Source: Craspedostauros australis
Taxonomy: Eukaryota; Bacillariophyta; Bacillariophyceae; Mastogloiales; Achnanthaceae
Direction of reading: 5' to 3'
Length of the DNA stretch: 64,000 bases
NCBI GenBank assembly: GCA_026770025.1
Contig: JAMXDE010000043.1
Span: 539,436 to 603,435, forward strand
Every line of letters begins with the position of its first letter. The first letter of the stretch is position 1. Under the pieces are notes generated by a model. It was given only the letters and a program-made list of their open reading frames with translations. It did no database searches and had not been told where the DNA came from. Positions 20,673 through 31,347 of the stretch are shown here, one piece after another. The position numbers and the translations under genes are program-made.

Positions 20673-23422
20673 ATGAGCACGCAGGTAGCCGGAGTTCCGG
20701 CAAACGAGGAGGAAGCAAGTAGACTAAACAATGCTTGCGGCGACGGGATGGAGTCGAAGACCAACGACGAAGTCAGGGTGGTGTTCCAGAACGTGGCACA
20801 GATCCCCATATACGCTTATCAACAAAAGAACGAGGAAATCATGGCCTTCATACAGCGATCAAGACTCGATGTGCTGGCGATGGCTGAAACGAACCTGAGA
20901 TGGAATCATGTGAGACCCAGCGATCAGTGGGAAGAAAGGGTGCGAGGGAAGGTGAAAAGGACCAAGCATATTTTCTCGTATAACACCCATGAGCAGGGTC
21001 GCGACCCGAGACTATACGGAGGAACAGGAATTGTGCTAACGGAACAGACGGCCGCGAGGGCGTTTCTTTTTGGAGTGGATGACAGCGGCATGGGGAGATG
21101 GTCTTGGTGCAAGATCGAAGGCAAGAGACACAAGTCAGTGAGAGTGGTGTCGGCATACCGGCTGTGCAAATCCACGGATGGAGACACCACAGTGTGGAAC
21201 CAGCAGCTGCGAGCGTTGAGCAATCAGGGAAGGCACGAAGACCCACACAAAGCCTGGATTACAGACCTACAAGACCAAGTGAGGAGATGGAAGGAGGATG
21301 GGGACTCGATAGTGATTGGTGTCGACCTTAACGAAGATACCGAGCACGGACCAACCGTACAGGCTCTACGAGCGGTGGGACTGAAGAATTCGGTAACCGA
21401 CCGCATGGGGGACGACGCGCGGTGTTCTACACAACAGCGAAGCCTGACCAACACGCCCATCGATGCAATTTATGTGTCGGACGGACTCGAAGTGATACGG
21501 GCAGGCTACATGGCGTTTGGGGAGGCCATCCCGTCTGATCATCGAGCTATCTGGATCGACCTCAGCTTCAGCCAGATTTTGGGAGCCGGGGTGCAACGAG
21601 TACAATCCGCCCAGCCCAGAAGGTTAGTCCTCAGTAACCCAAAGGTGGTACAAAAATACAACGACGCGGTACTCGCAGAGTACGGAAAGCACCGCATTCA
21701 CCAGAGGGCCACGACTCTTCTTAAAACAGCGAAGACACAAGGATGGGAACTCAATGGGTCCCAGCGGAAGGCTTATGATGGCCTGCTAACCCAGGTGTAC
21801 CAAATCCGGCGATGTGCAGAGAAGAGGAGTAGGAAGTTGACTATGGGGGAAGTCTCATGGTCCTCGGAAGTGCAGAGCGCTCGGGATTGGGTGAAGTACT
21901 GGACTATCGAAGTCAAGTATTGGAAAGGGGTAAAAACCAGCTCGTCATTGAGAAAGCGCTTGAGGGCCCAATCAGGATGTGAGGCGGCAGGATCACTGGA
22001 GGAGGCGACATCCGCACAGACGGAAGCGTACAAGGCCTACTACAGAGTTCGGAAACAGCACCGACAGGCCTGGCAAGACCATCTAGTGGATTTGGCCAGG
22101 CAACGGCACGAAAGTCACCAACAGGACTATGAGACGGCCATCAAAATGCTCATGAACCAGGAACGACAGCGAGAACAGGCGAGCAGACTCCGAGCAGTGT
22201 TTGGGAAAGGGAAAGCGATGACTACCAAGGTTCTCTTCACGGACGAGGAAGGAGTCGTTGACGAATGTACGGAAAAATGTGACGTAGTGGAAGCGTGTAT
22301 CGTGGAGAACAAGCGAAGGTTCTCGCAGGCACGCGACACCCTGTGTATGTCAGGCAGAGGGAAGCAAACGATGGACAAGATCTGGAATCCGGATACGGCG
22401 AATCAGCTGTTGTATGCTGCAGGGAATCTTGACAAGTTTGACGACCCACTGTGGCAGCATCTCATGCAGGCCCTGGAACCGGTGGAGTTCAGCCAAGACG
22501 AGCTCACGGTAGAAGAACATGTAAAGGCGTGGAGAAAGCAGACAGAGCTTACCAACTCTGAGCCGAGCAATCCGCATTTCGGGCACTTCAAGTCTGCGGC
22601 AGCCGACGCCACCCTCGCGGAGGTGGACATGGTCATGCGTGAGATACCGTATCAAACCGGTCACTCTCCAAAAGAATGGCAGCGAGTTACCGACGTGGAG
22701 ATATTGAAGAAAGCACACATATTCAACATCGAAAAAATGCGGACCATCCAGCTGATGGACGCGCAGTTTAATCTCAACAACAAGAGGTTGGGACGACAGA
22801 TGATGGCCATGGCGGAAGAACGGCAATGGATTTCAGATTTCCAGTTTGGAAGCAGAAAGGGTCGATCAGCGGTCAGTGCGGCACTCAACAAGCGAGTGAG
22901 CATTGATGTTGGGAAACAAAAGAAGGTCCCTATCTGGTTCTGCTCGAATGATGCGAAATCATGCTACAATTGCATTGCCCCAAATTTCGCGGCGACTGTG
23001 ATGATGGCGGCTGGGGCCAACCCCTCGGCTACGAGGTGCATGTTCCGCACGCTCCGAGATGCAAGGCATCGCATCAGCACCGCGTTTGGGGTGTCCAGGC
23101 AATCCTATGGCAGTGGATCCAATTGCTGCATGCATGGAATTGGACAAGGCAATGGAGCTGGGCCCGCGATTTGGGCGGTCATCAGTTCGGTTATGTTCAA
23201 GGCTATGGAGAGCAGAGGGCACAAACAGACGATGGCCTACCCAAGTGGTGATGGCTCCTTTGATATCCTTGGGTCGGCCTTTGTCGATGACACTGACCTG
23301 GTCTTGCTAGGAAGTGACGAAGTGACGTCGTCAGACTTCACGGACATGGTCCGGGACTGGAGCGAGCTGCTGAAGATCACCGGGGGCGCTATCGTTCCGG
23401 CTAAGTCCGCGTGGTGGTTGAT
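20673..23422 (+). pseudogene. LINE ORF2, first part: endonuclease and reverse transcriptase
   Basis: Starts at the first Met (MSTQVAGVPANEEEA). Residues ~30-300 form an exonuclease-endonuclease-phosphatase domain: VVFQNVAQIP, LAMAETNLRW (catalytic Glu), VIGVDLNEDTE (Asp/Asn) and IPSDHRAIWIDL (the Ser-Asp-His signature). A long helical linker follows, then a reverse transcriptase with FGSRKGRSA, WFCSNDAKSCYN (first catalytic Asp), GIGQGNGAGPAIW, and SAFVDDTDLVLLG (the F/YVDD active site). The frame is open to the copia insertion at 23,422. With one copy of the target duplication removed, it continues at 31,348 without a shift, so this gene was open here when the copia arrived. Confidence 0.88.
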
Positions 23423-24055
23423 TGTTGGAAGGCTCCGCGCACAGAGAATCGGTAGTAGTCAACACTCTTTCTCAAAGTGTTTCTGTTACTGTTATTGCTA
23501 TTGATTGTTGATGAGCGAGTGTGGGGAATGAGATGATCAAGATGCTCTCTTGATCCATCTCTTCTTTGCTCTCATTGCTTGGTGCAATCCTCTTGCACCT
23601 CCATGCACATTGCTCTCATGTTGCTCGTTGATGTTGACTTGATTGTCAACATTGTCGTCTCTCTGGTTTTGTTGAATCTGATGATTGGTCGAATCTGATG
23701 ATTGATCGAATCTGATGATTGATCGAATCTGATGATTGATCGAATCCGATGATTGATCGAATCTGATGATTGATCGAATCCGATGATTGATCGAATCTGA
23801 TGGAATGTTCAAAACATATTTCATTCCTGTAGGCCTGGTAGGTAAGGTCTTGATGTGACATCACGTGTGGTGGATACTGTGGTATCCGCTGGTATCGCGG
23901 TATCCTGGCGCCGTAGTATCGCAGTGTTCTCATGGTACAGCGATGGTATCGCTGTGACGTCATAGTTTTGTGTCGTGATTCCGCCACCAAATAGTCTAGA
24001 TGATGGCAAGCAAGTGTGACTGATGCATACACATCCGAGTACACACATTCCGACA
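23423..24055 (-). repeat. 3' LTR of the copia element
   Basis: Holds a tandem array (23,674-23,802) of a 17-bp unit like GAATCTGATGATTGATC, about 7.6 copies. It differs from the other LTR by a few substitutions and one extra unit. Confidence 0.93.
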
Positions 24056-24074
24056 CCCTTCCTGTAGGCGTCAG

Positions 24075-27000
24075 TCATTCGCTGCTGTCGCCAGTGTATA
24101 GGTAGGTCTTCTCGTGCTCGCGCTGTAGCTCTGACTTGATGTTCTTCGTGAAGCCGTCGCTTCGATTGTTCTCTGACTTGACGAAGATGATTTCGATGAG
24201 CTTGTCATTCACCATGTTGCGGACGTAATGATGGCGTACGTCGATATGGCGAGAGCGTCGTGATGTTGAGGGATTCTTTGCAATGAAGATCGCTCCAACA
24301 TTGTCGACTCTCACAGTGATTGGAGTCTTCACTGGCACTCCCACACTCTCCAGGAGTTGCATCACAAAGAAGATCTCCTTCGCTGCTTCGGATAGCGCGA
24401 TGTACTCTGCCTCTGATGAACTGAGGGTCACTGCCTTCTGCGCCTTGGATCGCCAGAGGATAGGGACTTGACAGAGGTAGAGAATGAATCCGCCGACACT
24501 GATGCGAGTGTCCTTGTCTCCGGCGTATTCGCTGTCGCAGAACATCTCCATGTTCCATGGGCTGTTATCTGTCATGACAGGTTGAATCTTCAGGCCGTAG
24601 TGCTTCGTGTCGATGACGTATTTGATGATACGCCGCATCTCCTTGGTTGCAGCCTTGGTCGGTCCATCCAGTACCTTCGTCAGCTCTCTGACAGGATTGG
24701 CGATGTCGGGACGCGAATGCTTGATCAAGAATAGAAGCATTCCCACTCCCTTACGATAGTCAGCATGCTCTGCTGCGTCTACCTTCTGTAAACCGTTCTC
24801 TTCGGATGGGCGAACGATGCTCTGGCTTGGCGTCCCTGGCGTCGCGTAGCGCTGCATCTTCTCCACCTCTGCACCAAACTCGGTGATTAGGTTTCGGATC
24901 AGATGTGGCTGGCGTAGGACGGCTCTCGTCTTGTCTGCGTTGAGCTGGATGTTGCAGCTGAGGTAGTCACCCAAACCCTTCTCGATGGTGACCTTGAACT
25001 TGCTCTTCTGGATGTCGATCATGAATTGCTCGAGTGCCTTCTGGTGTCCGCAGCAGAAGCAGTCGTCGACGTAGATCGCCACGATGACTGTTTCGTTCTT
25101 CGTCTTGCGATGGAAGAGACACGGATCTGCCGCGCTCTGGTCGAACCGCATTCCCTTCAGCGTTGACACCAGCATCTTGTACCATTGGCGTGCGCTCTGG
25201 ACCAGCCCGTAGATTGGCTTGTGCAGCAGCAGTGCTTCATCCGGTGTGCTGTCCATTCCGCTTGGACAATTCATGTACACCTCTTCTTCGAGATCGCCGT
25301 ACAAGAATGCCGTGACGACGTCCACAAGTGCGCAGTCCATCTTCTGCAGCATCATGATCACCATCATCACACGGTACGTGACGTCGTGGATGACAGGCGA
25401 GTGGTGCTCTTGGTAGTCCACTCCTGCGATCTGCGAGTAGCCACACGCCACCAGACGCGCTCGATAGGTTCCATTGCGCTTTAGTTTAAACACCCATTTG
25501 CACTTGCAGCATCTGCGGTCTCTCGGAATGGATGAGCGCTTGATCTTGCTGTAGACGGATCGAGCATCCATCGAACTGAACTCTTTTGCGATGGCAGCTC
25601 TGTAGCCCTTCCGGTGTGTTGCATTCGGATGGTTGAATGCTTGATCGAAGGTTGATGGCTCGATGTGTGTCGATGTCTCTCCTGTCTCATCTTGGGTGGT
25701 TGCGCAGATCTCTGTCTCGAAATCGTCGGTACTGATTGCGTTGTTGCCGAATAGAGCATCTGTGACTGCGTTGGTGACGTCCGATGGAGGAGAATCGCTG
25801 TCTTCGTCGTCCGTGGCTTCGTCGTTCTCCTCATTCTCGTCGGTGGTGTCGTCATTGGTTTCGTCATCGTTGTTGGTCTCCTCGCTGCTGTGTTGATCGT
25901 GGTCTGTGTTGCTCTTGTCGTCGTTGGTGTCGCTTCCCCTATTGAAGACGGATAGGTTGGTAGTGAACCGCTTGCCTTCATGCTTCTCTTTCTTTCCTGG
26001 CTTGTTGTAGTTCGCAAGGTTGCGCAATTCGCTCTTTCCTTTCACGTTGGATGGCAGCGACGCACGCGACTTCGCATTCGTTTTTGCTTGATGCTTGCTT
26101 CGCTCGATGTATCGCTGTTGTCGTTCGCTGCGAGTGGTATCGCGCTTGCTTGGCCGTCGTGGGGGATCAGCAGTCGTGGTGCGACTAGCTTTCGAATCGT
26201 CGTTCGCTTCGTGCGAACGCTTGCGTGATGTTGGCGGAGTGCGGAGGATGCTTGGCGGGACACTCGGTGGGGCGACATCTTCAATGTCGGTCACTGTGTC
26301 GTCGTCGACAGGGATCGCGTCAACCTCTTCTTCGGACGCAGTCCCTTTGTCCATTGGTGTGGTCGCCGTCTCGCTCGCGAGACCTGGTGAGTCCTCCTTC
26401 GCACTCGTGTTGTTGTTGGTGTCGTCATCGTCCTCATCGTCGTCATCTGAGAGGACGTGGTAGGAGTTCGCGTCGGCGAATGACACAGAGCGCCGCTTTG
26501 GCTTGGTTCGAGCTGTGTGGGACGGCGCTGTCCCTTCCCTTCCGACCAGGATGAATCCGTCATCGTCGGTCTCCGTTGGGTGCTCGGCGTCGGTTGCGGC
26601 GATCTGACTCCCTTCCGGCTTCCCATCGTCCGTGCCGTAAGTCCAACCCTTGAAGTGCCCGTACGATCTGTTGAGCCACTTCACGTCTCTGGTGCAAACG
26701 ATGGACTTGGTGGATGGACGGTACATGTTGTAGACGCCGGATGCATGCTGTGGAGCATATCCGACGAACAACATCGCCTCGCCTCTGTTCTGGAGTTTCG
26801 CCGTCATGCCTCCATAGGCCGTCTTGACGACTCCGACTTCACCAAAGGTACGGAGTCCACTTGCATACTTCGGATCCTCTCCGAAGAATAGGCTGTGCGG
26901 CGACTTGGTCTGTCCCTTTGCCACAGTGATGTTGGCGACCGCGGTCGCGACGTTGGCTGCTGCAGCCCATAGACCATGTCTGTGCTCTTCGTTGAGCTGG

Positions 27001-30000
27001 GCGCCGTTCAGCATGGATCGCATCTTCGTGTACAAGTATGCAAACTTGCGCTCCACTCTGCCGTTCTGCTGTGGTGTGTTAGATGCCGTGTATTCGAATG
27101 TGACGTCGAATCCGGCCTCGAGCAGATGGACCTCGGATGCCTTGTTCTCTCCGCTGTTGTCGCCACGGAAGATGATTGGCTTGCCGTCCGTGTGTGCACG
27201 GATCTTCTGAAGGAATCGCTTCAGGAAGGCCGGTTGGTCACCCTTGTTGGTGAGGAAGATGCTCCAGCAGTAATCTGTGTGGTCGTCTACGATCAACACC
27301 CAGTACCGCTTGTTTCCGAAGCTCGTGTGCTTTGTGTAGCTGATGTCGATGAAGAATCGCTCGCATCGTCGCGATGCTCTTGCGATGGTCGCCTTCGGGA
27401 CGTTCTTCACTCGTGCGTTGGCGATGGCACAGTGCTTGCATGGCGGCATGGTGCCGACGATGTTCCATCCGTGGTGCAATGCAGTTCGTTGCATTGCTTC
27501 GAGTGGGGCGTGTCCCAACATGCGATGGAGTGTGGACGCGTTGATGCCCTTCGGTGGATCCGACGTGACGGCCGCAGCCGTGACGTCTGTGCGTGGCTTG
27601 ACTGCATGCATCTGCACGCCAGTCACGAAACCATTTCGCGTGCGGAACACTCGATCGAACACGATCTTGTTCCCGTTGCCGTTTGTGATGTCCATGATGA
27701 TACCATTGTTGCCGATCTGGTATCCATTCTCCAGCGCCTTGTTCGTTGAGAACAGATTCACCCACATTTTGGGTGCGAACTTCACGTCGTTCAGTCTGAT
27801 GGTGCGCTGTGTGTTATCGCGTTGCTTCACTCGGAGATAGATGGATCCCATCTTTGGTGAGTTGAGTTGTGTGTTGTCACCGACCTTCACGAAGGATTGG
27901 ATGTGGCGGACGTTGAACATCCCCTTGTCCGAATTCACAATGTGGCATGAGGCTCCACTGTCGGCGAGCCATGTGTGTTGATCGGGTGTGTCGGTGTGGT
28001 AGTTGGATGCACGAAAGCTCGTGCGATCCACAACCATGATTGCCAGCTCGTCGTCGTAGGAGGAATCGTCATCATCATCGGATGATTCGCTCGTGCTGCA
28101 ATCGCCCCAATCGATTGGAGGGCGTTGTTCTGCTTGCTGTGGCGGTTCCGGTCTTGCTTGTCGTGGTGGCTCAGGTCGCCTCTCCTGTGGTCGGTGGTGA
28201 AGGAGTGTCACCATGCATCCTCCGAGGACGAAGTGCCGCTCCATGATGCTCAGCGGTGGTTGGCGGTACTGTTCGAGGATCCTGTTGAGAATCATGCTGT
28301 TGGCCAGGATCTCCTCAATGGACAGAAGCTCTGCCCTGACAAACATTGTTGACACTCGTCCCACGAATGCCATCTGCACACGTCGATTGTTCGGGAACAG
28401 GTTGCAGGCCGCGTTGAGGATGGCGTTGCCGATCAGTTCGCGCTGTTTGATCTCGGCCGTGAAAGTTGGGTACGGCACAGTGTCATGCCTGCCGTGCGCT
28501 CCTCGTTGGTTGAAGAAGTCCGTGGGCCCAAAGCGTAGGCCGGTTGGGAGGATCACGTCTTCGTGGTTGTTGAAGACTCGTTGACCTTCTGGTCTGGGAG
28601 GACGGAATCTGTACCCGACGGCTGGTTGCCAGGTTGCGTCGCTGTCGTCATCTCCGTCGTCTTGAGCGATCTCTTCTTCGGCGGAGCCAGCGGCTGACGC
28701 CTCTTCGAAGAGATTGTCGTCCAGGAGCATGTCTTGCTCAATTGGGGGCTCCCCGGCTTCCTCCATGGCGAGGATATCGATATCCTCCTCGGGGTCTTCT
28801 TCTCGGTTGCCGTTGCTTGGCAAGTCGTGCGTGTTGAGGCAGTAATCGAAATCGAGATCAAAACGAGGCTCGTTGTCGAGCGTCACCTCGTGGATGATTG
28901 GTCCATCGTTGAGCCATTCTGGGATGCTCGTGTCGTCGTGGACCTCGTCTATTCCTGGATGGTGTTGGAAGGTATCAAAGAATAAATCATCGACGGCATA
29001 GGCGGTGTGAGTGTTCGTGGGTGTGTCGAGAGTGGTCATCACCATCTCGAATCTGTCATCGGTGCCGTCTTGTGCCGTGCTTCCTTGCTCTTCCTGTTTT
29101 CTCTTTTCGTTGAACTTTTTCTTCCTGCAGTCTGCCTCTCGATGTCCTGGGATGCCACAGTAATGGCACTTCCCACTGAAGCCGCTGCCTCGACCTCTTC
29201 CTCTGTTGCCGCGGTTGCCTTGATTGCCGCGCTGATCTCTTCGGTTGCCTCTGTTGTTGTAGCCTCCTCGTCGGCCATTGTTGGATTGATGGTTGTTGTT
29301 GTTGTCGGCCGCTTGCTTTCTGTCTGGACAATTCGCAGACCGATGGCCGTACTTTCCGCAGTTGTGGCAGTTGCCCTTGAATCCGCCTGTCGCAGCCATC
29401 GCCGCGTCGTCGCGCTTGCTGCCAGTATCCGCGAAGTCGTCCACGTACGCCTTTCCACCTTGGAGCTTGGAGTATCTGTAGTTCAGCACATTTCGGATGG
29501 CCTCGATTGTCACCTTCTCTGGACCCATCTGCAGTTGGTATTCGAAGTTGCTCACTTCGTCGTCGTAGTCCTTGCTGAGGCTGCTGAGCACTTGCATGAT
29601 CAGCTCTCTCTCACTGATCTCGTATTTCACCTCTTGGAGGCGAGCGCGGAGCAGCTCAAGCCGTGTGACGTAGATGTCGGGATCCGTATCCCTCGCCATG
29701 CGTTCCGTGTTGAACTGGCGCTTCAGCCGCAGCACCGTGGATGCATCGGTCGGCTGGTACTTCTCCTTCAGCATCTTCCATGCTGCCGCTGGGTTCCCCT
29801 CGGGGTGCTGCTCGTCGCAGCATTGGTTGATCAGCTGGATCGCCTGCTTTCCAGTTCCTTGCTCTGCATCCATCATCAGGATCAGATCGCTGAAGCAGTC
29901 CAGCGCCAGTTCGCGCGTCTCTTTGAGGGCCTCCCTCTTCTCTTCGTCGCTCTCTTTCTCGATGTCTCCTTTCGTCGGGATGGGCTTCTCTCCCATCATG

Positions 30001-30578
30001 ATGTCCTTGTATCGCTGCGTACGCGCGTACGCCTTGGCTTGCGATTCCCACGCATTGTAGTCTTCCTTCTTTCCGCTGAAGAGTGGGGCCTTGCGCCTCT
30101 TGTATGTGTCCTTTGTCATCTTCTTTCTCGTTGTTGCCTGCTTGCTTGTGTCTTGTGTGCCGCCTGTCGATTGGCTCTCTTCTCTCTCTTCTTCTCTCTC
30201 TGACTCTTCGTTGTCGTTCGACGCGAGGGGATCGATGCCGCTGTCTCTCTCTGACGCGCTACCCCTGCCTTCTGTCTCTTGTACTTCTGTCTTGTACGCT
30301 TCCACTTTGAACACTCGCTGTGATGGAGTCGATGTGGATGTCTCTGTTGATGCCAATGTCGGTCTTGGCTGGTCTCTCTGCCGCGTCTCTGCGCCGGCTC
30401 TTCGTGCAGCTTGCTCTGCTTCTGTCTCGATGATAGCTCCTTGCTGAGCTCTTGGTTGTTGGATGGGCGCACCCGCTCCTTCTCGCGTGAGGTTCAGAGT
30501 CTCGTCCTCGTCTCCCTCGGTCTCGTCCTCGATCACTGGTGTGAGAGGGAATGCAGTCTCCTCGGTTTCTTCGCTCAT
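24075..30578 (-). CDS. Copia gag-pol polyprotein
   Basis: Makes the capsid and enzymes for reverse transcription and integration. One open frame of 2167 residues. Order: acidic N-terminus; gag helices (~150-400); two CCHC knuckles, CHNCGKYGHRSANC (~403) and CHYCGIPGHREADC (~468); an unusually long acidic spacer (~500-860); aspartic protease with LADSGASCH (Asp873); the HRMLGH pre-integrase zinc motif (~1020); integrase core with FIDISY, FRGDNSGEN and QQNGRVERK giving the D-D-E triad; a second long Asp/Thr/Ser-rich spacer; reverse transcriptase with RARLVACGYSQ, DVVTAFLYGD and IYVDDCF (~1838); and RNase H with CDSEYAGD, SSSEAEYIAL and HIDVRHH. Order integrase-before-RT defines Ty1/copia. The start used is the first Met of the frame. 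All catalytic residues I can check are present, so it may be active. Confidence 0.95.
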   Translation of the reverse strand: MSEETEETAFPLTPVIEDETEGDEDETLNLTREGAGAPIQQPRAQQGAIIETEAEQAARRAGAETRQRDQPRPTLASTETSTSTPSQRVFKVEAYKTEVQETEGRGSASERDSGIDPLASNDNEESEREEEREESQSTGGTQDTSKQATTRKKMTKDTYKRRKAPLFSGKKEDYNAWESQAKAYARTQRYKDIMMGEKPIPTKGDIEKESDEEKREALKETRELALDCFSDLILMMDAEQGTGKQAIQLINQCCDEQHPEGNPAAAWKMLKEKYQPTDASTVLRLKRQFNTERMARDTDPDIYVTRLELLRARLQEVKYEISERELIMQVLSSLSKDYDDEVSNFEYQLQMGPEKVTIEAIRNVLNYRYSKLQGGKAYVDDFADTGSKRDDAAMAATGGFKGNCHNCGKYGHRSANCPDRKQAADNNNNHQSNNGRRGGYNNRGNRRDQRGNQGNRGNRGRGRGSGFSGKCHYCGIPGHREADCRKKKFNEKRKQEEQGSTAQDGTDDRFEMVMTTLDTPTNTHTAYAVDDLFFDTFQHHPGIDEVHDDTSIPEWLNDGPIIHEVTLDNEPRFDLDFDYCLNTHDLPSNGNREEDPEEDIDILAMEEAGEPPIEQDMLLDDNLFEEASAAGSAEEEIAQDDGDDDSDATWQPAVGYRFRPPRPEGQRVFNNHEDVILPTGLRFGPTDFFNQRGAHGRHDTVPYPTFTAEIKQRELIGNAILNAACNLFPNNRRVQMAFVGRVSTMFVRAELLSIEEILANSMILNRILEQYRQPPLSIMERHFVLGGCMVTLLHHRPQERRPEPPRQARPEPPQQAEQRPPIDWGDCSTSESSDDDDDSSYDDELAIMVVDRTSFRASNYHTDTPDQHTWLADSGASCHIVNSDKGMFNVRHIQSFVKVGDNTQLNSPKMGSIYLRVKQRDNTQRTIRLNDVKFAPKMWVNLFSTNKALENGYQIGNNGIIMDITNGNGNKIVFDRVFRTRNGFVTGVQMHAVKPRTDVTAAAVTSDPPKGINASTLHRMLGHAPLEAMQRTALHHGWNIVGTMPPCKHCAIANARVKNVPKATIARASRRCERFFIDISYTKHTSFGNKRYWVLIVDDHTDYCWSIFLTNKGDQPAFLKRFLQKIRAHTDGKPIIFRGDNSGENKASEVHLLEAGFDVTFEYTASNTPQQNGRVERKFAYLYTKMRSMLNGAQLNEEHRHGLWAAAANVATAVANITVAKGQTKSPHSLFFGEDPKYASGLRTFGEVGVVKTAYGGMTAKLQNRGEAMLFVGYAPQHASGVYNMYRPSTKSIVCTRDVKWLNRSYGHFKGWTYGTDDGKPEGSQIAATDAEHPTETDDDGFILVGREGTAPSHTARTKPKRRSVSFADANSYHVLSDDDDEDDDDTNNNTSAKEDSPGLASETATTPMDKGTASEEEVDAIPVDDDTVTDIEDVAPPSVPPSILRTPPTSRKRSHEANDDSKASRTTTADPPRRPSKRDTTRSERQQRYIERSKHQAKTNAKSRASLPSNVKGKSELRNLANYNKPGKKEKHEGKRFTTNLSVFNRGSDTNDDKSNTDHDQHSSEETNNDDETNDDTTDENEENDEATDDEDSDSPPSDVTNAVTDALFGNNAISTDDFETEICATTQDETGETSTHIEPSTFDQAFNHPNATHRKGYRAAIAKEFSSMDARSVYSKIKRSSIPRDRRCCKCKWVFKLKRNGTYRARLVACGYSQIAGVDYQEHHSPVIHDVTYRVMMVIMMLQKMDCALVDVVTAFLYGDLEEEVYMNCPSGMDSTPDEALLLHKPIYGLVQSARQWYKMLVSTLKGMRFDQSAADPCLFHRKTKNETVIVAIYVDDCFCCGHQKALEQFMIDIQKSKFKVTIEKGLGDYLSCNIQLNADKTRAVLRQPHLIRNLITEFGAEVEKMQRYATPGTPSQSIVRPSEENGLQKVDAAEHADYRKGVGMLLFLIKHSRPDIANPVRELTKVLDGPTKAATKEMRRIIKYVIDTKHYGLKIQPVMTDNSPWNMEMFCDSEYAGDKDTRISVGGFILYLCQVPILWRSKAQKAVTLSSSEAEYIALSEAAKEIFFVMQLLESVGVPVKTPITVRVDNVGAIFIAKNPSTSRRSRHIDVRHHYVRNMVNDKLIEIIFVKSENNRSDGFTKNIKSELQREHEKTYLYTGDSSE

Positions 30579-30725
30579 TCAGCGCTCGTTTCGCTTCTCG
30601 CCTTGTCCTCGATCACGCGCGTGAGAGGGTAAGCTAGCTCGTCTCTCGCTCGTCGCTCATGCAGCGTCTCTCGCTCTTCGATCTCTCCTTGCACAGGGCT
30701 TCCCTGGTGCTAACGTTTATAAACG

Positions 30726-31341
30726 TGTTGGAAGGCTCCGCGCACGGAGAATCGGTAGTAGTCAACACTCTTTCTCAAAGTGTTTCTGTTACTGTTATTG
30801 CTATTGATTGTTGATGAGCGAGTGTGGGGAATGAGATGATCAAGATGCTCTCTTGATCCATCTCTTCTTTGCTCTCATTGCTTGGTGCAATCCTCTTGCA
30901 CCTCCATGCACATTGCTCTCATGTTGCTTGTTGATGTTGACTTGATTGTCAACATTGTCGTCTCTCTGGTTTTGTTGAATCTGATGATTGGTCGAATCTG
31001 ATGATTGATCGAATCTGATGATTGATCGAATCCGATGATTGATCGAATCTGATGATTGATCGAATCCGATGATTGATCGAATCTGATGGAATGTTCAAAA
31101 CATATTTCATTCCTGTAGGCCTGGTAGGTAAGGTCTTGATGTGACATCACGTGTGGTGGATACTGTGGTATCCGCTGGTATCGCGGTATCCTGGCGCCGT
31201 AGTATCGCAGTGTTCTCATGGTACAGCGATGGTATCGCTGTGACGTCATAGTTTTGTGTCGTGATTCCGCCACCAAATAGTCTAGATGATGGCAAGCAAG
31301 TGTGACTGATGCATACACATCCGAGTACACACATTCCGACA
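30726..31341 (-). repeat. 5' LTR of the copia element
   Basis: Should carry the element promoter. The tandem array (30,977-31,088) has one unit fewer than the 3' LTR, explaining exactly the 17-bp length difference. Inside the element it is followed on the minus strand by the palindrome CGTTTATAAACG; no standard TGG-starting primer-binding site is seen directly after the LTR. Confidence 0.93.
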
Positions 31342-31347
31342 GTTGAT

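Larger units (their letters stand above)
23423..31341 (-). mobile_element. Complete Ty1/copia LTR retrotransposon
   Basis: Bounded by LTRs of 633 bp (23,423-24,055) and 616 bp (30,726-31,341), both starting TGTTGG and ending CCGACA on the plus strand. The 6-base direct repeat GTTGAT flanks it (23,417-23,422 and 31,342-31,347), a target duplication of 5-6 bp as in copia. On the minus strand a purine tract AGGAAGGG lies just before the 3' LTR. The single polyprotein ORF is open and the LTRs are nearly identical, so the insertion is recent. Confidence 0.95.
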
